Source: CAYVUV01 sp964455095 (GTDB lineage: Bacteria > Desulfobacterota > Binatia > HRBIN30 > CADEER01). Taken from it: a stretch of 64,000 nucleotides of DNA. The stretch is taken from contig CAYVUV010000370.1 of assembly GCA_964455095.1 (NCBI GenBank), positions 13,282 through 77,281 on the forward strand, read 5' to 3'. The notes beneath the pieces were generated by a model that was not told the DNA's origin, did not search any database, and saw only the letters and a program-made list of their open reading frames with translations. The position numbers and the translations under genes are program-made. Of this stretch, positions 17,027-25,665 are shown piece after piece; position 1 is the first letter of the stretch, and the number at the start of each line of letters is the position of its first letter.

Positions 17027-17529
17027 GAACTTGCTCCCTTCGTATGCGCGCGCCGCAGCGCGGTCTCATGGCGGAACCGCCGCGCGGCAAGCCCCAACAG
17101 CACGGCCAGCAGTGCGATCAATCCACCAGCTCCCATCGCCGGCACCGGCGCCGGTGCTGGCTCAGCGCAGGCCGGGTTGCCCGGTAGGGCGGTAGCCCCC
17201 TCAGGGTTGTACTGGCCGGCCGGATTGACGGTGAAGTCGCCGGCGACGCTGAACGATCCGGAGCCTCCGTTCAGCACTCCACCCGGGAGCACCGAAAGGT
17301 TGCGCACGTTGAGCAAGGTGCCCTGGTCGAGGTTCAGCGTGCCGGCGATGAAGAGGTCGGTACAACCGAGATCGAGCGACCCGCCGCTCAGGCTGACGAC
17401 ACCGCCCGCTCCGATCGTTTCGTCCGCAGATGCGGATGTCGCGACCGCGACGACCAGAAGGCCGGCCGAGCACAATCGCGTCAACCGACGGCAGGCGAGC
17501 GTTGAGCGCTTTGTGATGCAACCTCCCAT
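17023..17529 (-). CDS. Secreted protein with C-terminal sorting-like TM tail
   Basis: The protein is 168 residues from the ATG at 17529, preceded by GGAGGGG with 5-base spacing; the frame continues upstream but without support. A signal peptide ('LCSAGLLVVAVATSASA') leads into a repetitive Gly/Ser/Leu beta-helix-like region ('VVSLSGGSLDLGCTDLF', 'GTLLNVRNLSVLPGG'). The tail 'VPAMGAGGLIALLAVLLG' followed by 'LAARRFRH' is a Pro motif, TM helix and Arg cluster. That resembles exosortase- or MYXO-type C-terminal sorting signals. It overlaps the collagen-like gene by four bases, which suggests the two build one surface structure. Confidence 0.7.
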   Translation of the reverse strand: MGGCITKRSTLACRRLTRLCSAGLLVVAVATSASADETIGAGGVVSLSGGSLDLGCTDLFIAGTLNLDQGTLLNVRNLSVLPGGVLNGGSGSFSVAGDFTVNPAGQYNPEGATALPGNPACAEPAPAPVPAMGAGGLIALLAVLLGLAARRFRHETALRRAHTKGASS

Positions 17530-18040
17530 GCCGACCCCTCCGTTGCCTGCGTTCACTGGGTGATGCGAAGGTTTCGCAATCCATACGGAAAGACCGTGCT
17601 CGGCTTGCCGCATCCGCTTGCGCAACGCCTCGGTCTCATCGTGCGCGTTTATACTCGGCGCAGGGGGTGCCGGTAATGTGGGAGTATTACGCGCGTACTT
17701 CTACGCGTGCGCACGGTGGCGGATCGCCCGGAAGCGACGTTCTTCGCGCCGTGGACACAAAACTATCGGCGCGCAGTACGGGGACGGGCGATCTCGCCGA
17801 GCTCCCACGCTAACTGTCGAGTTGCAGCGGGAAACACGATGCTGACCGGCTGCCCGTGAAGTTGAAACAACGCCGTGTCGTCTGTCGACATTGCCAGGTC
17901 TGCGCGAGTGAACCGTCAGCTCGGTCGTCCCTGCCCGATACGAGGCGCGCCAGGCTTCCTCTCCCGTCCACAACTGTCTACTAGCCACAACCCGGCTGCT
18001 GTGCGACACCTGTATCGTCGCAACGAAACGGGGGGATGGC
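17530..18040. other. Intergenic region, divergent; no gene seen
   Basis: This 511-bp gap separates the minus-strand surface operon from the plus-strand propeller gene. It holds a Shine-Dalgarno-like GGGGGGA at 18030-18036 and an isolated minus-strand TATAAA-like hexamer near 17650 without a convincing -35. No conserved ORF, RNA or repeat was recognised. Confidence 0.5.
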
Positions 18041-20200
18041 ATGATAGGCTCGACACGAGTGGCCGTGGCGACCGCAGTGCTCCTGTTCGGCATCACAACC
18101 GCGATCGCGTCCGCGCCGCCGGGGCGCGCGTCCGAGGCCCCGTGCGAGCCGCGCTCCGATCCACTGCACTTCACCGTAACCGTCGATCCACCGCAGCCGC
18201 AGGCCGGCGACGAGGTGAGCATCATCGTCGGCCTCAGCGAGGTCGACGGACTTCTGTTGGGTCACGCGTTGGTCGATCTGCATGACGCTTCGCCGGTATT
18301 CGACGACCCTCCCGCCTTTCGGCAGGACGGCCTGTTGCAGGGACCGGTGGTGTTCACCGTGCACGCAGGAGTCGGCGGGACCGCCGAGCTGACGGTGACG
18401 GTCAACTATGAGACGGAGTGCGCGTGCCCGCCGCCCTGCTTCTACCGCCGCACCGTCGTGTCGGAGCCGTTCACGATCACGGTGGCGGGCCCGACTGCGA
18501 CCCCCACCGTCGAGTGTACGCCGCCGAGTTGCGCGGGCGACGAGGTCTTCTCGTGTCCGGAGGCGTGTCCCGGGGGGTGCGGGACGATCTGCGCGACGCG
18601 CACGCCGACCGCCTGCCCGACGCCGGCCTGCGCGGGCGAGGAGGTGTTGGCTTGCCCTGGTGTCTGTCCAGGAGGCTGTGGACTGATCTGCGCCGTGCGC
18701 ACGCAGACGCCGATCCCGGCGACTTCCCCCGCGGCGCAGCCGTCGACGCCGATGGTGGCGATCACGCTGACGCCGACACAAACACCGACGCTGACCCCCA
18801 CCAGCAACCGCCCTCGACCCGTCGCGCGCGGGCGGGCGAATCCGAATCCGGCGCGATCCGGCGAGACCGTTACCCTGGACGGGAGCGAGAGTACTGGCGC
18901 GATCAGGTCGGCCGAGTGGGTGCAAAGTTGTGGCGGGCCCAAAGTGGAGCTCGCGAGCAGCGATGGGCTCTACGCGACGTTCGTTGTGCCCCCGGTGTCG
19001 CAAGAAACGACGTTGACCTTCACGCTCACTCTCACCAGCTACGGTAGCACTTCGGGGGATCGTACCGAGGTCGATGTCACCGTTCTGCCGCCTGCCACGG
19101 TCACCCCGGCGCCGCGACCGAAGCGCTTTGCCTTCGTGGCCAGCTCCGACTTTTGCAGCGTGTGGGGTATCGATCTCGCCACCAACACGGTGTACGCCAC
19201 CATTCGCGTTGGTGCCGGCCCCAACGCGGTCGCGATTGCTCCGGATGGCCAGTCGGCCTACGTCGCCAACGGTTCGGGAACTGTCTCGGTGATCGACACG
19301 GCAACGAGCACGGTGTCCACCACCATCGCGGTGGACAGCCCCTCCGGAATTGCCGTGGCACCCGACGGGAAGCAGGTCTACGTGACCAGCTCCGGTTCTT
19401 CCTCCGTCTCGGTCATCGACACCTCGACACAGGCGGTCGTGGACGTCATTGCTCTGCTCCCCCGCACCGCCGATCCGCTGCAGATCGCCTTCACGCCAAG
19501 CGGTGAATTCGCCTACGTCACGACACCTGGATTTCCCGAGGCACAGTCCGTGTCAGTCATCAACACGGCAACCAATGCGCTCGTCACCATCATTCCGTTC
19601 CCGCAAGGGGCCTTCCCCGAAGGCATTTCCGTCACCGCCGATGGCCGGTTCGCCCTGGTGACCAACAGCGTCGACGACAGCCTCTCGGTTATCGACACGA
19701 CCACCAACACGATTACTACGACCGTTCCGGTCGGGCACAGCCCCGTCAGTGTCGCGGTCAGCCCCAACGGGGCGTTTGCGTACGTCGCGAACCTGATCTC
19801 GGATACGATGTCTGTCGTGGACATTCCCGCTCACGAGGTCTCTGCCACGGTGCCGGTCGCCAGTCCCGCCGGCGTGGCCATTGCACCGGATGGTCGCTAC
19901 GCATACGTGTCGAACCTCGGTCTCGACACCGTCTCGGTGGTCGATACGCAGACCCACGCGATGGTCACGGCGATCCCGGTGGGTAACATGCCGCGCGGCA
20001 TCGCCATCGGGCCGGGTTGCGCAGGGGACTGCAACGCCAGCGGCGACGTCACCATCGACGAGCTGATCCTCATGGTGAGCATCGCGCTGGGCAACGCCGA
20101 TGTGTCGGCCTGCCCGATCGCCGATGCGGATGATTCCGGCACCATCAGCGTCGATCGGATCGTTGCCGCCGTAAACAGCGCGCTCGCCGGCTGCCCGTGA
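18041..20200 (+). CDS. Secreted YVTN beta-propeller protein with PKD-like and dockerin-like domains
   Basis: The protein is 719 residues. Order: signal peptide (1-~33), an N-terminal domain (~35-150), two Cys-rich units ('CAGDEVFSCPEACPGGCG' and 'CAGEEVLACPGVCPGGCG'), a Thr-Pro linker and a PKD/Ig-like domain (~265-355, 'GETVTLDGSESTG'). A seven-blade-type propeller follows (~360-655) built of 'GPNAVAIAPDGQSAYVAN' plus 'VSVIDTATSTV' repeats, and finally a two-loop EF-hand/dockerin-like end ('GDCNASGDVTIDEL', 'ADADDSGTISVDRI'). It is extracellular and probably binding or scaffolding. No enzymatic residues were seen and no cohesin occurs in the window. GTGA overlap with the next gene. Confidence 0.85.
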   Translation: MIGSTRVAVATAVLLFGITTAIASAPPGRASEAPCEPRSDPLHFTVTVDPPQPQAGDEVSIIVGLSEVDGLLLGHALVDLHDASPVFDDPPAFRQDGLLQGPVVFTVHAGVGGTAELTVTVNYETECACPPPCFYRRTVVSEPFTITVAGPTATPTVECTPPSCAGDEVFSCPEACPGGCGTICATRTPTACPTPACAGEEVLACPGVCPGGCGLICAVRTQTPIPATSPAAQPSTPMVAITLTPTQTPTLTPTSNRPRPVARGRANPNPARSGETVTLDGSESTGAIRSAEWVQSCGGPKVELASSDGLYATFVVPPVSQETTLTFTLTLTSYGSTSGDRTEVDVTVLPPATVTPAPRPKRFAFVASSDFCSVWGIDLATNTVYATIRVGAGPNAVAIAPDGQSAYVANGSGTVSVIDTATSTVSTTIAVDSPSGIAVAPDGKQVYVTSSGSSSVSVIDTSTQAVVDVIALLPRTADPLQIAFTPSGEFAYVTTPGFPEAQSVSVINTATNALVTIIPFPQGAFPEGISVTADGRFALVTNSVDDSLSVIDTTTNTITTTVPVGHSPVSVAVSPNGAFAYVANLISDTMSVVDIPAHEVSATVPVASPAGVAIAPDGRYAYVSNLGLDTVSVVDTQTHAMVTAIPVGNMPRGIAIGPGCAGDCNASGDVTIDELILMVSIALGNADVSACPIADADDSGTISVDRIVAAVNSALAGCP

Positions 20201-21924
20201 AGTTGACGGCAGCCAGCCGTTTCGGAGGCGCTGCCTGCATCGCGCTGGCGCTCGTCGTCGCCGCGCCGCGGATTCCGATTCTCCTGGCCGGTCCGGACGC
20301 GCATCTGTCGCTCATGGTCGACGACGCGTCCTACTACCTCGAAGCCGCCCGCCGGGCGGTCGAGACCGGACTCTGGCCGAGCATGGACGGCCGCAACCCC
20401 ACCAACGGCTTCCACCCGCTGTACATGCTCGTGCTGATCGCCTTTCAGCACGCGGTGGGGACCGCGCCGCACACGGTCCTGCCACTGGTGATGACCTTCC
20501 ATCTCATGCTGAACGGGGTGGCGGCCTGGCTGCTCGGGCGCATCGCGCTCCGCAGCGTTGCCGGCGCCGCGGGCTGGTTCGCGGCGATTCTGCTCGCGCT
20601 CAACCCCGGATGGCTCGCACATGGAACGCTTGGGGTAGAGAACGGACTCTCCTCGCTGCTGCTTCTGGCGCTCGTGCTGCGCTGGGACCGCCGCTTCGGC
20701 AGCGATCTGGCGACACCGGAGCCGCGGCGTACGTGGATGCTCGATGGTCTACTGCTCGGTCTGGTCGTGCTGGCGCGTACGGATGCGGTCATCTGGGGAT
20801 TCGTCTTCCTCGCCTGGGGCCTGTGGCGCTGCTCTCGGCAGGGGGCGTCTCGGCGTTTCCTCCCATCGATCCTGGGCAGCGCCGCAATCGCGGCGCTCGT
20901 CGTCGTTCCATGGCTGGTGGCGAACGCATGGTGGTTCGGAACCGTGGTGCAGGACAGCGGCGCGGCGCTGGCTGCCCGCTACGATCAGGAGTACGGCTCC
21001 CGCTTTTCGGCGTCATCGCTCCGCGTCGCGATGCTGCACGTGGGATTCTGGCTCTACCGCATGCTGTGGGCGGGGGGCTTCGGCCCACTCACCGGCTGGG
21101 TGCTGGGCCGCGCGATCGCGCCACAGCCGCGGCCCATCGTCCGGGCGTCGCTGACCGGATGGGTGGTGGTGGGCCTGTGCGCGATTTCGCTCCTGCTGCG
21201 GGCGAACGACCCCACCGCTATCCGCAACGTCCCCACGGCAGAGATCTGGCTCGGTCTCGGCACCGCAGCCTTCGCCATCGGGATCCTGTCGGGTCGGATG
21301 GCTGCCGTTCGCTGGCGGCCGGTGTTCGGGATGGCGCTCACCGCCGCCACGCTCACCGTCTTTGCCTACGCCTTCGTGTTGCGCGGTTTCCAGGTCTGGT
21401 ACAGCACCGGGCCCTGCCTCGCGTTCGTGCTGCTCGTGATGGCGAAGGCGCTGGCGCCGGCACTCGAAGGGCGGCGGTGGCTCGGTGTTGCACTCGTGGC
21501 GCTCATGGCGACCCAGTCGGTGCTCGTGGTGCGTGCGCTCGGCTCCCGCGGTGGCATCGAGGGGATGCAGCAGGACCTCCTGGCGTTGGGACGGGACCTG
21601 CGCGAGCGGCTCGCGGCATTGACGGCCGAGCATCCGACGACAAGATTCGGCAGCTTCGACTCGGGTGAGCTCAGCTACCGCCTGCATCCCGTGCCGATCA
21701 CGAACCTCGATGGCGTGATGAACCACGCCGCGTCCATTGCGCTGCGCCAGCGCCGTCTCGGCCGCTACCTCGTTCAGGACGGGATCACGCATGTGATTTC
21801 AACCGCCAAGGGAATCGCCAAGTTCCAGCGCGTCAGCCCCTTCGAGGTCGTCCGCGACGATGCCTGGAGCACCCGTGCAGGAGTCGAGGTGTGGGCCGTG
21901 CGTTCCGGGTGGGGCGACGAATGA
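20197..21924 (+). CDS. GT-C fold membrane glycosyltransferase (ArnT/PMT-like)
   Basis: A 575-residue protein with about 10-12 predicted helices. The first periplasmic loop carries the acidic pair of GT-C enzymes, 'LMVDDASYYLEAARR' (Asp42, Asp43), and 'PTNGFHPLYM', also typical of polyprenyl-phosphate-sugar-using transferases. A soluble C-terminal portion begins near residue 450. Role by family: transfer of a sugar from a lipid carrier to a protein, lipid or polysaccharide outside the membrane. It starts at GTG 20197 overlapping the propeller gene's stop, which suggests the propeller protein or other Thr-Pro-rich neighbours as acceptor (inference). Confidence 0.8.
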   Translation: MKLTAASRFGGAACIALALVVAAPRIPILLAGPDAHLSLMVDDASYYLEAARRAVETGLWPSMDGRNPTNGFHPLYMLVLIAFQHAVGTAPHTVLPLVMTFHLMLNGVAAWLLGRIALRSVAGAAGWFAAILLALNPGWLAHGTLGVENGLSSLLLLALVLRWDRRFGSDLATPEPRRTWMLDGLLLGLVVLARTDAVIWGFVFLAWGLWRCSRQGASRRFLPSILGSAAIAALVVVPWLVANAWWFGTVVQDSGAALAARYDQEYGSRFSASSLRVAMLHVGFWLYRMLWAGGFGPLTGWVLGRAIAPQPRPIVRASLTGWVVVGLCAISLLLRANDPTAIRNVPTAEIWLGLGTAAFAIGILSGRMAAVRWRPVFGMALTAATLTVFAYAFVLRGFQVWYSTGPCLAFVLLVMAKALAPALEGRRWLGVALVALMATQSVLVVRALGSRGGIEGMQQDLLALGRDLRERLAALTAEHPTTRFGSFDSGELSYRLHPVPITNLDGVMNHAASIALRQRRLGRYLVQDGITHVISTAKGIAKFQRVSPFEVVRDDAWSTRAGVEVWAVRSGWGDE

Positions 21925-22024
21925 TGATCCTCTGCGCACGGTTGGGACGCTTGACCATCCGGGCAGTCACGGTACATGGTCGAAACCGGGCCTGGACCGG
22001 GCGCTGAACATTCGAGGGGGTCAA

Positions 22025-23014
22025 GTGATCAGCAATCTTGCCGTTCGGCTCGTCCTGACAGCGATCGTGCTGGTCTGTGCGGGCGGGATTGCTCGGGCGG
22101 CAGATGTGCTCGTCGCAGGGAAGGTCGGTATCGTCAGCAACGGCAGGCTCGCCAAGTTCGTTGCGAAGTCGAAGCAGCAGCCGGGCGAGGCGGTGTTCCC
22201 ACTGCCGGCACCGGGATCAGCGGGGGACCCGACTGTCGCGGGCGCGACACTCGGGCTCTTCGACACCGAATCCCCCGGGGCTGGGTCTGTTTCGTTCGCC
22301 CTCGATGCCTCCGGTTGGTCCGGACTGGGGATTCCGCCCGGCAGCCTGGGATACAGATACCGGGGCAGGGACGACGTGACCGACCCCAATCCAGAAGGCA
22401 CCTGCAGGACTGTTCTCCTCAAGGCGACGCTCATCGCCACTACCTGCAAAGGTGCCGCGATCACGTTGGCGCCGCCGGTCGCCGGCGATGTCGGTGTCGT
22501 GCTGCGCATGCCCAGCGGTTCGCCGTCGCTGCGCTATTGCGCGAGCTTTGGCGGCGCGCCCAAGAGGAACGATGCGCGGTCTTTCAAGCGCAAGGACGCC
22601 CCGGTTCCATCGGGATGCCCGTTCGTCGAGCCCACTCCCACCGCAACGCCCACGATGACACCCACGGCGACGCCGACCAGTACGCCGAGCTGCGCGGCGG
22701 GATTCGGTTTCGGCGACGCCTGTTGGTTCACCGGCGAACTCGGCCAGAGCTGCGACCAGGTCTGCGCCAGCGAAGGGCTGGTGTACGATGACGCGACCCG
22801 CACCGTTGCCGGCAGCGACGGCACCGACGCCAATTGCCTGGCCATCCTCGACCACTTCATGTTCCCCAGCACCTGGCTTGGAGGCGTAGCGTGCGAAGTC
22901 GGCATCGGCTGCAGCTCGATGCCGATAGAGTTCCTGTCCGCGCGGTGTACCTCTCCGCCCACCACCGCGGATGCCCACGGCCCGGGCGTCGTCCGCATCT
23001 GCGCTTGCCAATAG
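22025..23014 (+). CDS. Secreted protein with Thr-Pro linker and Cys-rich C-terminus
   Basis: The protein is 329 residues from GTG 22025, with GAGGGGG four bases upstream. A signal peptide ('VLTAIVLVCAGGIARA') precedes a ~170-residue domain with 'GDPTVAGATLGLF', 'SGWSGLGIPPGSLGYRYRG', 'LRYCASFGG' and 'PVPSGCPF'. I recognise this from secreted proteins of uncultivated proteobacterial-like genomes. A 'TPTATPTMTPTATPTS' linker follows, then a Cys-rich domain ('GDACWFTGELGQSCDQVC', ending 'VRICACQ'). The N-terminal domain looks distantly related to that of the protein at 7883. Function unknown. Confidence 0.65.
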   Translation: MISNLAVRLVLTAIVLVCAGGIARAADVLVAGKVGIVSNGRLAKFVAKSKQQPGEAVFPLPAPGSAGDPTVAGATLGLFDTESPGAGSVSFALDASGWSGLGIPPGSLGYRYRGRDDVTDPNPEGTCRTVLLKATLIATTCKGAAITLAPPVAGDVGVVLRMPSGSPSLRYCASFGGAPKRNDARSFKRKDAPVPSGCPFVEPTPTATPTMTPTATPTSTPSCAAGFGFGDACWFTGELGQSCDQVCASEGLVYDDATRTVAGSDGTDANCLAILDHFMFPSTWLGGVACEVGIGCSSMPIEFLSARCTSPPTTADAHGPGVVRICACQ

Positions 23015-23132
23015 GGTCGCACTCGGGCGCGCGCACGAAAGGGTCCCGCCAATGGTCCGGCCACTCGGACTGCCGACTGGTTCCACGGCGGCGACTGTTT
23101 CCAGCGCATGCTTCTGGTAGAGGATCTTCTTC

Positions 23133-24341
23133 ATGAAGGTGGTCGTGTTGGGAAGTGGCGGGATGGGACGCTACGCGGCGACGACGGTCGCGCGTTTCGA
23201 CTTCATCGTCGATCTCGTCGTGGCGGACCTCGACGGCGCTGCTGCGTCGGCTGCCGCCGCGTCGTACGGAGCGAAGGCTCGCGGTGCCGCTGTCGACGTG
23301 CGCGACGAAGCGGCGCTGGCTCGACTCTTTTCGGGCGCTGGCGCCGTGCTGAATACCGTCGGGCCATTTTTCCGCCTCGGTCCTCCGGTCCTGCGCGCCG
23401 CGATCACCGCTGGTGTCCACTACTTCGACATCAACGACGACTGGGAGTCGACCGAGGCGATGCTGGGGATGGACGCCGATGCGCGCGCGGCCGGCGTCAC
23501 GGCCGTCATCGGCATGGGGGCGAGCCCCGGCATCTCGAACCTGCTGGCCTGCCTGGCGATGCGCGAGTTGGACGAAGTCGAAGAGGTGATCGCCGGATTC
23601 GATCTCGACGCCGCGATGCCCGAGCAGCGGGGCAGTAAACCCGCCGCCGCAACGGTGCACGGTCTGCATCAGCTCACCGGCACGATCCGCGTGTTCGAGG
23701 ACGGGCGTTTCGCCGATGCCAGACCGAATCGCCGGGTCGAGTTCGACTACCCCGGGCTCGGGCCGCGGGTGGGCTGGACCATGGGCCATCCCGAGGCGGT
23801 CAGTTTTCCGCGCCACTACCCGAACCTCCGCTTCGCGCGGGTCTTGATGACGATGGCGCCCACCAACCGCATCGCGCTGCGCGTCCTGTGCGTGTTGATC
23901 GACGCGGGCCTCGTGTCTCTCGATCGCGCCGCGGCCTGGGTGGAGCGCCTCGAGGGCGTCGGCAGCCCGGTCAAGACGCCGGCCGACTACGTCCGCGAGA
24001 TCGCCAGCAAACGCGGCCGCCGTTTGCCGCCGCTGTTCGCGATCGCTCGCGGTCGCCGCCGAGGTGAGGCCGCGACGGTCGCCGCGGCCGTCCGCTCCGC
24101 CCCCGCCGTCGGCATGGGCGGCGCCACCGGTGTTCCCCTCGCGACCGCGCTCGGCGTGGTGCGTCCCGTCATCGGGCAGAAATGCGGCGTCTTCTCCCCC
24201 GAAGCGATCGTCGACCCGCCGGCGTTCTTCGACGCGCTGGCCCCCCTCTGCGCCCCAGTCTGTCGCGGAGTCGGCGAGCTGGTCATCCTGACCCGCTCGT
24301 GGGAATCGGTCGACCTGGCGAGCGTGCTCGGTCCGGGTTGA
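23133..24341 (+). CDS. Saccharopine-dehydrogenase-family oxidoreductase
   Basis: A 402-residue protein with an N-terminal Rossmann fold ('VVVLGSGGMGRYAATTVA', acidic residue in 'VVADLDG'), then 'VLNTVGPFFRLGPPVLRAA' and 'GVHYFDINDDWEST', all characteristic of the saccharopine dehydrogenase NAD(P)-binding family. 'IGMGASPGISNLLACL' marks the catalytic-domain entry. Members act in lysine or polyamine metabolism, or as trans-acting enoyl reductases; none of these can be assigned here. AGAGGA precedes the ATG. Confidence 0.8.
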   Translation: MKVVVLGSGGMGRYAATTVARFDFIVDLVVADLDGAAASAAAASYGAKARGAAVDVRDEAALARLFSGAGAVLNTVGPFFRLGPPVLRAAITAGVHYFDINDDWESTEAMLGMDADARAAGVTAVIGMGASPGISNLLACLAMRELDEVEEVIAGFDLDAAMPEQRGSKPAAATVHGLHQLTGTIRVFEDGRFADARPNRRVEFDYPGLGPRVGWTMGHPEAVSFPRHYPNLRFARVLMTMAPTNRIALRVLCVLIDAGLVSLDRAAAWVERLEGVGSPVKTPADYVREIASKRGRRLPPLFAIARGRRRGEAATVAAAVRSAPAVGMGGATGVPLATALGVVRPVIGQKCGVFSPEAIVDPPAFFDALAPLCAPVCRGVGELVILTRSWESVDLASVLGPG

Positions 24342-24353
24342 CCGAATACAGGC

Positions 24354-25034
24354 TCAGCCCTTTCCGGTCTCCTGCTCCACTTCGCGGTCGAAGTCGCCTT
24401 GTCCCCACGACTCCAACGCGCTGTATTTCTCGGTGAAGGTTTGCATCATGGCATCGAGCGGCACATCGGCATACTCCCCGCGATTGCAGAGATATTCCAT
24501 GTGCAGGTTCCCCTCCACGTCGAACGGGTGGTAGACGGAGTCTGTTCGGCCGTCGAATTCCAGCGGGTGGAAACGGAACTTTTCGCAGAGCTCGATGTTG
24601 AAAGCAGGGGTGGCCTTCACCCACTTTCCCTCGAGATACAACGACGTGTAGCCGTGCCAGTGGAACACGTCGGTCTTCATCATCGCGCGCATACGAGCCG
24701 TGGTGAGGTGATTGCGCACGTCGGCATAGCCCAGACGCGCGGGGATGCCCTTCGCCCGGCAGCAGGCGGCCAGCAGGATGGCCTTGGCCACGCACCAGCC
24801 CCTGCCGGCGCGCAGCGTCGCGCTCGCCTTGAGGGCGTCCACCGACAGGTCGAGGACGTAGGGGTCGTAACGGATGCCATCCCGCACCGCATAGTAGAGC
24901 CTCACCGCCTGCTCGGCCGGGTCGGGGGAAATTCCCGCGCTGCTGTGCGCATATTTGATGATGGACGCATCCTCACAGTCAATCGTGGGTGTGCACTGCA
25001 GGTAGGGCTGCATGTCCTGATCCATGGGCGGCAT
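24354..25034 (-). CDS. Transglutaminase-like cysteine protease-fold protein
   Basis: A 226-residue protein. The transglutaminase core shows nucleophile Cys81 in 'LRAGRGWCVAKAILLAACCR', a His in 'DVFHWHGYTSLYLEGKWV' and the following strand 'KATPAFNI', where the family's Asp region lies. No signal peptide, so probably cytoplasmic. Such proteins act as peptidases or cross-linkers; the substrate is unknown. Starts at 25034 and 25025 are both possible ATGs without a clear Shine-Dalgarno. Confidence 0.78.
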   Translation of the reverse strand: MPPMDQDMQPYLQCTPTIDCEDASIIKYAHSSAGISPDPAEQAVRLYYAVRDGIRYDPYVLDLSVDALKASATLRAGRGWCVAKAILLAACCRAKGIPARLGYADVRNHLTTARMRAMMKTDVFHWHGYTSLYLEGKWVKATPAFNIELCEKFRFHPLEFDGRTDSVYHPFDVEGNLHMEYLCNRGEYADVPLDAMMQTFTEKYSALESWGQGDFDREVEQETGKG

Positions 25035-25105
25035 CTGCAATCCAGGGAACCGAGTCTCTCGCTGTCTGTCAACCCGGCCATCTTCGAGTCCGAGTTCCGG
25101 GATCG

Positions 25106-25438
25106 CTACCCCGTTACCGTAATCACCCTGCCGGCTGGCGCCGAGGCGAGCAGGTCTGGGAGGACGCGGTTGACCAGGGCGCGGACTGCCGCGCGGCCGG
25201 CGAGGGGCGGGCGGAAGACGATGAGGCCGGCGTACTGCTCGGGCGGGAAGCGGCGCGTGTCGGCGATGCCGGCATCCATGGTGAGCAGGATCGGGCGGTC
25301 GCGGTGCACGGCGCGCATGAGCAACGTGTCGGGCACGCCGCGCAGCGCCGAGTCGGCGACGGTCTCGACCTCGTGGCCGGCGGCGCGCAGGTCTTCGGCG
25401 AGCTCGGCGGGCAGGCTCTCGTCGAGCAGCAGCTTCAC
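25106..25438 (-). CDS. DUF5615 PIN-like protein (toxin-like)
   Basis: A 110-residue protein opening 'MKLLLDESLPAELAEDLRAAG', with acidic residues at the start and in 'PILLTMDAGIADTRRFPPEQ'. This is the PIN-like fold of DUF5615. The family is usually encoded just after a DUF433 gene, as here, with a 4-base overlap. The expected role is ribonuclease toxin of a type II pair, though activity is proven for few members. It is the last gene of the minus-strand Gld-type run. Confidence 0.82.
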   Translation of the reverse strand: MKLLLDESLPAELAEDLRAAGHEVETVADSALRGVPDTLLMRAVHRDRPILLTMDAGIADTRRFPPEQYAGLIVFRPPLAGRAAVRALVNRVLPDLLASAPAGRVITVTG

Positions 25439-25662
25439 GGCTTCTCCTCAGTCGATGCGGCCGCCCAATCGAGGGCGGCGTCGATGTGTTCCGGTCGCAG
25501 TGTCGGGTAGCTGCGCAGGACCTCGGCGCGACTGGCGCCCTCGGCGAGGCTGTCGAGGATGTTGCGCACCAGCACGCGCGTGCCGCGTGCGCGCAGCTCG
25601 CCGCCGCAGACTTTGGGGTCGCGGCGCAGCAGCTGTTGCCAGTCGAGCGGCGGATCGGACAC
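25435..25662 (-). CDS. DUF433 family protein (antitoxin-like)
   Basis: A 75-residue protein. The DUF433 pattern is clear: 'RDPKVCGGELRARGTRVLV', 'NILDSLAEGASRAEVLRSYP' and 'LRPEHIDAALDWAA'. It is a small HTH-like protein, the partner of the PIN-like gene it overlaps. It starts with GTG three bases after the upstream DUF4340 stop, so the pair is transcribed at least partly from the ABC operon. Confidence 0.82.
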   Translation of the reverse strand: MSDPPLDWQQLLRRDPKVCGGELRARGTRVLVRNILDSLAEGASRAEVLRSYPTLRPEHIDAALDWAAASTEEKP

Positions 25663-25665
25663 GGC

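Noticed and set aside
22600..22690. CRISPR-like or tandem DNA repeat from the Thr-Pro codons
   Set aside because: The periodicity comes from Thr-Pro coding; units are short and variable with no spacers. The same applies to 61150-62050.
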